From a virus, in the IMG/VR virus record IMGVR_UViG_3300031766_000023, positions 1 to 38,964 of that record: 38,964 bases of DNA; one strand, written 5' to 3'. This document shows, one piece after another, positions 32,747 to 38,265 of the stretch (position 1 is its first letter; every line of letters starts with the position of its first letter). Under the pieces are notes generated by a model. The model did no database searches. It was not told the origin of the DNA and was given only the letters and a program-made list of their open reading frames with translations. Made by a program: the position numbers and the translations under genes.

Positions 32747-33451
32747 ATGCCCTCACCATTTAAAAAACCCTGGCACTTCGATAAATTCAAAGAAGATAAA
32801 GAAGGCGACTATGTTAAAATAGTAGGGATATTAGCAGGTGACTGGAAAGCAGAAATAGAACACGCTCGTAGCAAAGGTGTAACAAATCAAAACTACAACG
32901 AACAAAGATACGAGCATGCGGCTAATGTTAAAAGCAAAGATCATGTTGTAGAAGATGCAGACAATCCAGATGGAAAGCCAGAAGCAACTATGTTTCGTAA
33001 AGTTAATTACGATAAGTTTCCAGGAGAGTTTCCACAGTTTACAAAGATTACAGACATGTTTTGTTTCAACACAGATGAGAAACTAACATGTAAATTTAAC
33101 GATCAGTATCCAAATGATCAGCTAATGTGGCACATTGATAACTTACCCGGAAACCCACGCAAGGATAGAGTTATTGATAACCCAGAGTTTAAGTATCAGC
33201 ATCCTGATAAGATACGTTTTTTAATTACATTAGAAGATTGGGAGCCAGGACAGATATTTCAATTTGGTAATCGTGTATATACACAATGGAAAGCAGGAAC
33301 AATATTTGCATGGGAATGGAGCACACTGCCGCATGTTACATGGAATGGTAGTTGGACTAAAAGACCTTGTTTGCAGATAACAGGAACAGCAACAGAAACA
33401 ACATGGAATTTGGTTGCAAAAGGTAATAAAGAAACTATATATAAAATTTAA
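32747..33451 (+). CDS. 2OG-Fe(II) oxygenase-like protein
   Basis: 234 residues. The jelly-roll iron site is readable: His129-x-Asp131 (WHIDN), a distal His196 (LPHVTWN) and Arg206 (TKRP) for 2-oxoglutarate, with LITLEDWEPGQIFQFGNRVYTQWKAGTIFAWEW as the strands between. This matches the many 2OG-Fe(II) oxygenases of marine T4-like phages. They hydroxylate proteins, nucleotides or small molecules; the target is not known. It has its own late promoter and only a weak ribosome site (AAGAG). Confidence 0.65.
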   Translation: MPSPFKKPWHFDKFKEDKEGDYVKIVGILAGDWKAEIEHARSKGVTNQNYNEQRYEHAANVKSKDHVVEDADNPDGKPEATMFRKVNYDKFPGEFPQFTKITDMFCFNTDEKLTCKFNDQYPNDQLMWHIDNLPGNPRKDRVIDNPEFKYQHPDKIRFLITLEDWEPGQIFQFGNRVYTQWKAGTIFAWEWSTLPHVTWNGSWTKRPCLQITGTATETTWNLVAKGNKETIYKI

Positions 33452-33471
33452 AAAAAGTTTAAAAAAAAAGG

Positions 33472-33500
33472 TTGACCTTTTGTTAAAAGTATTGTATATT
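33472..33500 (+). promoter_or_regulatory. Sigma70-type promoter for candidate ncRNA
   Basis: TTGACC (33472-33477), 17 bp, TATATT (33495-33500). No gene follows for over 330 bp; instead a GC-rich transcript with closing stem and terminator begins about 33507. Confidence 0.8.
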
Positions 33501-33506
33501 AATAAA

Positions 33507-33755
33507 CATAAGCAACAAAGAGTTTAGCGGCTCAATGTTTATAGTGCAAGGAAGAGGCGTTACCTAGGCGTCGAACTTGACTGCTCAGGGGTTATACCCA
33601 GGCTTTACCCGGAAAACGGAGGGAGTCACATTGCGGATACGCAGGAGTAGGTGGTAGTGTAGTTAGAAAAGGTATCTAGATGTGCTACTTGGAGGTGCAC
33701 CCCAGTCCTCCCTATTTTGCTTATTTAAAAACCCAGTTTTAGGACTGGGTTTTTT
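33507..33755 (+). ncRNA. Candidate structured noncoding RNA of about 249 nt
   Basis: This region has no protein gene of note (longest frames 10-20 codons) but lies between a sigma70 promoter and an intrinsic terminator. Bases 33541-33720 are about 51% G+C, clearly above the AT-rich neighbours. The predicted 5' end (33508-33515) pairs perfectly with 33717-33724, closing the whole RNA. Inside are hairpins at 33520-33533, 33589-33599 (GGGT/ACCC), 33632-33643 (TGCG/CGCA), 33653-33689 (13 pairs with wobble and one mismatch) and 33691-33711 (GGAGG/CCTCC). I could not match it to tmRNA, RNase P, 6S, SRP, tRNA, known riboswitches or group I introns. Function is unknown. Confidence 0.7.
33728..33755 (+). 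terminator. Terminator of the ncRNA
   Basis: An AAAACCCAGT / ACTGGGTTTT stem with TTTAGG loop and T-run. Its 3' half (33741-33749) is also perfectly complementary to 33701-33709 in the RNA, so an alternative antiterminating fold exists. It shares the GGGTTTTTTCTTGAC block with the terminator at 15114. Confidence 0.9.
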
Positions 33756-33770
33756 CTTGACTAAAAAAGG

Positions 33771-33799
33771 TTGACAAGTAAGACTTCTTACCGTATACT
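33771..33799 (+). promoter_or_regulatory. Sigma70-type promoter with spacer-centred palindrome
   Basis: TTGACA (33771-33776), 17 bp, TATACT (33794-33799). The palindrome GTAAGA-ct-TCTTAC occupies 33778-33791, spacer positions 2-15. Confidence 0.9.
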
Positions 33800-33832
33800 G
33801 TTATTATAAAGTTTAATTAGCAGGAGAATACT

Positions 33833-34567
33833 ATGCCAGCAACACAAGTAAAAAATGATATAAGCAATTATACACCAGCTGAAATACTAGCTATCTCATT
33901 TGAGGTGTTTGATGCACAAGGTTTTGTTAAAAGTGGATTTGGGTATAAAGAACCTACTAATACAGTAGACGAAGAAGGAAATCAAATTTACACTGATATT
34001 AAAGATAACAAAACAGTTATTCTTGAAACAGTAAAAAACTTTAATGGAAAATACATTCCTAATCAAAAATACGTAGATCAAGCAACAGCAGAAATTGAAC
34101 GCATTAATGGTAAATTAATGATGAAGAAACTAAGTGGTGATCTTAGTAATTTTGAAGGTGGATTAGTTAAAGCATTAGAAGAAGATGTTAACAACTTCCA
34201 TGTAAGTATTATTGCAAGTGTTCCAAATTCAGTTAAGATTGATAAGAAGCGTGAAGCACTAAATGACAGATTAATTCAACTAAAACATACCAGTCAATTT
34301 ATAGGTAAAAAAGGTGTTCGTTACGATATAGATGTTGATGTAATTGATGTTAAATTTATTCAATCTAGCGATGTTTATATGATTACGTGTGTATCAGATA
34401 ACAGAGATATTGTTAAGTTTTGGTGGAGAGAACAGCCAGATTTAACTGATATTATTGAAGGTAAAACAATATCAATTCGTGGAACAGTAAATAAGCAAGA
34501 AATCAGCAAATACAGTAACGCAAAAGAGACTCTTTTCAATAGAGTTAAGCTATCTAATATAAAATAA
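33833..34567 (+). CDS. Unknown early protein with possible OB-like end
   Basis: 244 residues behind a strong promoter and AGGAG. It is unrecognised. The first part reads ISNYTPAEILAISFEVFDAQGFVKSGFGYKEP and the middle has helical SGDLSNFEGGLVKALEEDVNNFHVSIIASVP. The C-terminal 30 residues (GKTISIRGTVNKQEISKYSNAKETLFNRVKL) fit the strand pattern xxGTVxxxxxyxxxxeTxLxRVK seen at the ends of OB-fold nucleic-acid proteins of phages. It may bind ssDNA or RNA; only the C-terminal resemblance supports this. Confidence 0.75.
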   Translation: MPATQVKNDISNYTPAEILAISFEVFDAQGFVKSGFGYKEPTNTVDEEGNQIYTDIKDNKTVILETVKNFNGKYIPNQKYVDQATAEIERINGKLMMKKLSGDLSNFEGGLVKALEEDVNNFHVSIIASVPNSVKIDKKREALNDRLIQLKHTSQFIGKKGVRYDIDVDVIDVKFIQSSDVYMITCVSDNRDIVKFWWREQPDLTDIIEGKTISIRGTVNKQEISKYSNAKETLFNRVKLSNIK

Positions 34568-34623
34568 TTTCAAAAAAAATGCTAAATGCTTGAAAAATAA
34601 GGGTTTTTTTCTTGCTGATTTAG

Positions 34624-34652
34624 TTGACAACCAAGACATCTTGCTGTATAAT
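34624..34652 (+). promoter_or_regulatory. Sigma70-type promoter with spacer-centred palindrome
   Basis: TTGACA (34624-34629), 17 bp, TATAAT (34647-34652). The dyad CAAGA-ca-TCTTG (34632-34643) is at the same spacer position as in the promoters at 33771 and 35045. It decides the start of the next gene: the longer frame from 34590 starts upstream of the promoter. Confidence 0.9.
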
Positions 34653-34685
34653 ATAACTATATTAACAATAAAAAAGGACGTAAAA

Positions 34686-35036
34686 ATGGCACAATTTAAA
34701 CTATACCAAATACACTTAACAGATGCTGAAATTGACTTAATTAATGCAGAAGGACATGATGCAGTTCATAAACAGTCTTTAAAATTAGATATGAATTTGC
34801 GTAAAACTGATACAGGTGCAGTTGCCAGCGATGCGTTTACTCGTGGGTATTACACACACGTATCAAACATTACTGCTGATGATCTTAATGGTGTATTTCA
34901 TATAGGTAACATGGGTCCAGAAGAAAATATTGAGAGATTAGCTCCAATGTATTCATGTTCAGTAGGCGACATTATTGAAGACGAAGTAGGTAACAAACAA
35001 GTTGTTGCTAACTTTGGTTTTGCGGAAGTGGCGTAA
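34686..35036 (+). CDS. Conserved unknown early protein
   Basis: 116 residues from the ATG at 34686 with AAAAAGGACG ribosome site; the open frame extends upstream to a TTG at 34590, but that would lie before the promoter. MAQFKLYQIHLTDAEIDLINAEGHDAV, FTRGYYTHVSNITADDLNGVFHIGNMGPEENIERLAPMYSCSVGDIIEDEVGNKQVVANFGF is a well-ordered alpha/beta sequence resembling a conserved small protein of T4-like cyanophages. The SVGDIIEDEVGNKQVVANFGF ending resembles small YodL-like domains. No catalytic motif is seen. It is a single-gene unit between two sigma70 promoters. Confidence 0.8.
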   Translation: MAQFKLYQIHLTDAEIDLINAEGHDAVHKQSLKLDMNLRKTDTGAVASDAFTRGYYTHVSNITADDLNGVFHIGNMGPEENIERLAPMYSCSVGDIIEDEVGNKQVVANFGFAEVA

Positions 35037-35044
35037 ATAAAAGG

Positions 35045-35073
35045 TTGACAAGTAAGAAGTCTTACTGTAATAT
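35045..35073 (+). promoter_or_regulatory. Sigma70-type promoter with spacer-centred palindrome
   Basis: TTGACA (35045-35050), 17 bp, TAATAT (35068-35073). The palindrome GTAAGA-ag-TCTTAC (35052-35065) has the same arms and position as at 33771. Confidence 0.85.
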
Positions 35074-35108
35074 ATTAATATAAACTAAAAAACAGGAGTT
35101 TTTAATAA

Positions 35109-35975
35109 ATGACACAGATGCAATTAAAAAAAGTTCGTAAAAGTAAAAAAGGCGAAACAATTGTTGAAGTTCTTCCTAATAATGTGAAGGATAATCCAAA
35201 CGAAACAGATGCACAAATTATTGAGCGTATGAGAGAACGTTTTAATATTTTAGACGATATGACACAAGCATCAATTGATGGTGTTGTTAGAGGTATGGTA
35301 GTAACAGGACCTCCAGGAGTTGGTAAGTCATTTGGTGTTGAACAAGTATTAGAAAAGAATAACTTGTTTGATAAAATTGCTGGTAACAAATTAAAGTTTG
35401 AAGTCATTAAAGGTGCCAGTTCTGCAATAGGATTATATAAAGTATTGTATGATAATGCAGATAAAAATAGTGTCCTAGTTTTAGATGACTGTGATACAGT
35501 GTTGTATGATGAGACAAGTCTTAACTTGCTTAAAGCGGCACTTGACTCTTGTAAGAAAAGAAAACTAAGTTGGAACACAGATAGTGCATTACTAAGACGT
35601 GAAGGTATTCCAGATACTTTTGAATTTAAAGGTAGTGTTATCTTTATTACTAACCTTAAGTTTGATAATGTTAGAGGTAAGATTAAAGATCACTTAGCGG
35701 CAATCATGTCAAGATGTCATTACTTAGATCTTACAATGGATACAATGCGTGAGAAAGTTCTAAGATGTAAGCAGATTGTTGCAGATGGTATGCTTAATGA
35801 ATATCAGTTTACACAAGAAGAACAAGACGACTTAATGAACTTTATGTTTGAGAACAAAGAAAAGATGAGAGAGATTAGTTTGAGAATGGTAACTAAACTT
35901 GCAGATCTTAAGAAAAGTTTTGGAACTGACAAGTGGAAAAGAACTGCAGAAGTCACATGTATGCGTAGAGTATAA
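35109..35975 (+). CDS. AAA+ ATPase
   Basis: 288 residues with CAGGAG ribosome site. Walker A GPPGVGKS (67-74), Walker B SVLVLDDCD (121-129), a sensor-like SVIFITNLKFDN, and a putative arginine after HLAAIMSRCHYLDL. The C-terminus is helical (REISLRMVTKLADLKKSF). Similar AAA+ proteins occur in marine T4-like phages near replication genes; a role in remodelling of replication or transcription complexes is inferred from location. It is transcribed from a sigma70 promoter with a spacer palindrome. Confidence 0.85.
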   Translation: MTQMQLKKVRKSKKGETIVEVLPNNVKDNPNETDAQIIERMRERFNILDDMTQASIDGVVRGMVVTGPPGVGKSFGVEQVLEKNNLFDKIAGNKLKFEVIKGASSAIGLYKVLYDNADKNSVLVLDDCDTVLYDETSLNLLKAALDSCKKRKLSWNTDSALLRREGIPDTFEFKGSVIFITNLKFDNVRGKIKDHLAAIMSRCHYLDLTMDTMREKVLRCKQIVADGMLNEYQFTQEEQDDLMNFMFENKEKMREISLRMVTKLADLKKSFGTDKWKRTAEVTCMRRV

Positions 35976-35996
35976 TAACAAAATACGATACATGGT

Positions 35997-36021
35997 AAAA
36001 GGCCCTTAACGGGCCTTTTTT
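35997..36021. terminator. Bidirectional terminator between convergent genes
   Basis: A 9-bp stem (35997-36005 with 36011-36019) with TTAAC loop and T-run. It contains the stop codon of the minus-strand radical SAM gene, so it can serve both directions. Confidence 0.9.
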
Positions 36022-37136
36022 AATTGCTCTGCTAATTCAGGATTGTAATCTTCCAGCCGTGTTCCATACATACGATCTGATATTTTTATTAAATCAATAA
36101 ATTCCTGCCATTTCTTTGGATTATACTTTCTTTCTTGGCGTCCTTGAAAGTAACTTCGAACTTCAGGACAATCGTTTGATTCTAATATCCACGCTTCATA
36201 CCAATCTGGTGCATGACAAACACTAAGATCACCTTCTCCCCAATTACTAAATGTTTCAAGTTCGTTTTGTTTGAACCACTGTATAGTATCAGTATAATTA
36301 TTTAAATTAAGCAACGTAAATGTATTTAAAAATGTAAACCAATTAATATTGTCAAACGTAGATTTTATTGTGTTTGCATTTTCAATAATAGTTTCAAAGT
36401 TACTGCCCCATCGTTGATAATCGTTGTATTTGTAAATTCCATCACAGCTAATTATAAAATTTAATTCTTTTACACTGTGCATTATATCTAGGGTTTCTCC
36501 CTTGGGTAAAATAGTAGCATTAGTATTATATAGTAGACTTAAATTCTGCTTGTTTGGAAACTTCTTTAAGAATGGTAAATGATGTTTTGATAACAACGGT
36601 TCACCACCAACAAACTTAATTTGTTCTACATGACTTAGATCAAATTCATCAAGTAAATCTGGGTCAAACACCCAGGTTGGATGCACATTCTTACCTAACA
36701 ATTGATCTCGACGCCGTAATTTAGTTGAATTAAAACTGCTACACATCTTGCATTCTAGGTTGCATGTGTTGTCTAGACTTACTTCAATATACTTTGTATG
36801 GAAGAATTCTTGTGTTAAACTTTCTCTGGCTATATCGTATGAATCATTTGCACTTGTTCGCATTGACTTTCCGTGTATTTTGTCATCTTCATAACAGTTT
36901 ATACATCCTTTAACAGGTATTCCTGCCAGCATCTCACTTCTAATTTGACGGAATGCACTTTGATTCATGCGTTCAAGCAACTGTTTGCCATCTTCAATTT
37001 CACTGTCATCTTGTCGCATGTTATCCCATTCTTCTTGATTGAATTTACAACACGGACTTACACCACCGGTTTGTCCATCATAACTTGGATCTAACCGTAA
37101 ATGCACCCAAGGAAGACTACAAAAATAATTATTCAT
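36006..37136 (-). CDS. Radical SAM protein, twitch-like type
   Basis: 376 residues. The radical SAM [4Fe-4S] motif is CX3CX2C (Cys125, Cys129, Cys132 in DNTCNLECKMC) with a GGEPLL motif near residue 178. Before it lies a second Cys set (Cys6, Cys29-Cys30, Cys78, Cys81) in CSLPWVHLRLDP...PCC...CINC, the SPASM/twitch-like pattern. Proteins of this kind in T4-like marine phages are of unknown substrate; the fold can carry out maturation or nucleotide chemistry. The minus-strand late promoter ends five bases before the ATG, so the transcript should be leaderless, and no ribosome site is seen. Confidence 0.85.
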   Translation of the reverse strand: MNNYFCSLPWVHLRLDPSYDGQTGGVSPCCKFNQEEWDNMRQDDSEIEDGKQLLERMNQSAFRQIRSEMLAGIPVKGCINCYEDDKIHGKSMRTSANDSYDIARESLTQEFFHTKYIEVSLDNTCNLECKMCSSFNSTKLRRRDQLLGKNVHPTWVFDPDLLDEFDLSHVEQIKFVGGEPLLSKHHLPFLKKFPNKQNLSLLYNTNATILPKGETLDIMHSVKELNFIISCDGIYKYNDYQRWGSNFETIIENANTIKSTFDNINWFTFLNTFTLLNLNNYTDTIQWFKQNELETFSNWGEGDLSVCHAPDWYEAWILESNDCPEVRSYFQGRQERKYNPKKWQEFIDLIKISDRMYGTRLEDYNPELAEQLKKAR

Positions 37137-37141
37137 ACTAA

Positions 37142-37148
37142 TATTTAT
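37142..37148 (-). promoter_or_regulatory. Minus-strand late promoter giving a leaderless mRNA
   Basis: On the minus strand ATTATAAATATTAGTATG: the last A of the core (37142) is exactly six bases before the A of the start codon (37136). It is back-to-back with the plus-strand copy at 37150. Confidence 0.75.
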
Positions 37149-37149
37149 A

Positions 37150-37156
37150 ATAAATA
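37150..37156 (+). promoter_or_regulatory. Late promoter ATAAATA giving a leaderless mRNA
   Basis: AATAAATATTATTATG: the last A of the core (37156) is exactly six bases before the ATG at 37162. It forms a divergent pair with 37142-37148, only one base apart. Confidence 0.75.
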
Positions 37157-37161
37157 TTATT

Positions 37162-37881
37162 ATGTCAAAAATAGCATTTATAGGTGATAGTTTTTCTGCA
37201 TATAAACAAGCAGGTCAATTTGAAAATCATTGGTCATGGAAATTAGCACAAAAATATCCACAACATACATATATAAATTATGCCACGGGCGGAATAGGGC
37301 ATAACTATTATCAGTATGCTTTACTTGATGCAAAAATGAATGGAGTAGATATTGTATTTGTTAGCAGAACATACAACCATCGTGTAGGCTTTCTTATTAA
37401 TGATTATGAATTCAAATTTAATAAAGAAGCTCTAACAGATAATTACACACTAGCATGTCTACAAGGTGACAGGTATGTATATTATTGTGGTTCTTCTGTA
37501 TCTGGTGCTAAACATTTTTTACAAAGGTCATCAACATTTTTAAATTTAAGTAAATCTTTAAATCAGAAAATAGTAGATATATTACAGAATAAGAGTGTTT
37601 CGTTAACTAGTCAACAATACAATGATAAATGGTTTGATAACATAAAGGATTTATATAATTTTAAACACATAATACCATTAGAACTAATGAATATCACAGA
37701 CGATAATGCTTTTAAACAAATGGCATCAGCACATGGTGTTGATAATTGTGAAATTGATGCTGACATGTTTAACTCTGGATTAATAGTATCTTTAACTGAT
37801 AATCATTTGTCTCCCAAAGGTAATGATTGGGTTCTAGAAAATTATATTTTGACACTTGACACTATTAAGATACTAGAATAA
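37162..37881 (+). CDS. SGNH/GDSL hydrolase-like protein
   Basis: 239 residues. Block I IAFIGDSFSA gives the nucleophile Ser10, block II GGIGHN (43-48) gives the oxyanion Gly and Asn, and TDNHLSPKG near residues 212-220 gives Asp213 and His215. This suits an esterase or sugar deacetylase that could trim host surface sugars or serve on the virion; other phage SGNH proteins do both. No signal peptide. It has no ribosome site and a late promoter at the ATG, so a leaderless transcript is predicted. The Asp-to-His spacing is one residue shorter than in the textbook form. Confidence 0.7.
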   Translation: MSKIAFIGDSFSAYKQAGQFENHWSWKLAQKYPQHTYINYATGGIGHNYYQYALLDAKMNGVDIVFVSRTYNHRVGFLINDYEFKFNKEALTDNYTLACLQGDRYVYYCGSSVSGAKHFLQRSSTFLNLSKSLNQKIVDILQNKSVSLTSQQYNDKWFDNIKDLYNFKHIIPLELMNITDDNAFKQMASAHGVDNCEIDADMFNSGLIVSLTDNHLSPKGNDWVLENYILTLDTIKILE

Positions 37882-37884
37882 ATA
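37878..37884 (+). promoter_or_regulatory. Late promoter ATAAATA on upstream stop, leaderless mRNA
   Basis: GAATAAATATTAACATG includes the stop of the SGNH gene (37879-37881). The core's last A (37884) is exactly six bases before the ATG at 37890. Confidence 0.75.
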
Positions 37885-37889
37885 TTAAC

Positions 37890-38222
37890 ATGGAATTTAT
37901 AATTAAAGCAATCATAGGTGGACTAATCGTTGCAGGAGTTGTTACAGCGGCTCAGCGTGGAAACCCTACACTAGGCGCTTTAATACTTGGCATACCACTA
38001 GGTAGTGTTATCAGTCTTATCTTTATGTATTACTCAGGAGTTGATGTTAAAACATTTCAACAACTAGCACAAGAAACAGTTTATTTTGTTTTAGTTAGTT
38101 TGGTATTCTTTCCATTATTTGTTATTACATTAAATCACTGGAATTTTTGGATGGCAATGTTAAGCTCTATTTCAGTAACAATGGTTGCATTATTATTCCT
38201 AAAACATTTCTTAGAAGGTTAA
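37890..38222 (+). CDS. Small four-helix membrane protein (DUF3147/GlpM-like)
   Basis: 110 residues with four hydrophobic segments (about 5-21, 29-48, 62-82, 86-107). The first region (FIIKAIIGGLIVAGVVTAAQRGNPTLGALILGIPLGSVISLIFMY) and the VYFVLVSLVFFPLFVI segment fit the DUF3147/GlpM type of small inner-membrane protein. Function of the family is unknown. It is an unusual phage cargo; it could alter envelope properties or be a lysis or superinfection factor, but nothing in the sequence shows this. There is no ribosome site; the late promoter sits six bases before the ATG. Confidence 0.6.
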   Translation: MEFIIKAIIGGLIVAGVVTAAQRGNPTLGALILGIPLGSVISLIFMYYSGVDVKTFQQLAQETVYFVLVSLVFFPLFVITLNHWNFWMAMLSSISVTMVALLFLKHFLEG

Positions 38223-38230
38223 TAGATCAA

Positions 38231-38259
38231 TTGACAACTAAACTAAACTGTAGTATACT
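38231..38259 (+). promoter_or_regulatory. Sigma70-type promoter giving a leaderless uvsW mRNA
   Basis: TTGACA (38231-38236), 17 bp, TATACT (38254-38259). Start would be about 38266, which is the A of the uvsW ATG. No ribosome site lies between. Confidence 0.85.
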
Positions 38260-38265
38260 TGTAGT

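Noticed and set aside
33680-33742. 20-codon frame inside the candidate RNA
   Set aside because: No ribosome site and it ends inside the terminator; likely chance.
33507-33755. tmRNA, RNase P or tRNA
   Set aside because: No acceptor-T arm, no Ala-Ala-stop tag, no P4 core and no cloverleaf could be drawn.
34590-34685. Upstream extension of the gene at 34686 from a TTG
   Set aside because: The extension lies across a full sigma70 promoter; the ATG at 34686 has a good ribosome site and conserved-looking start.
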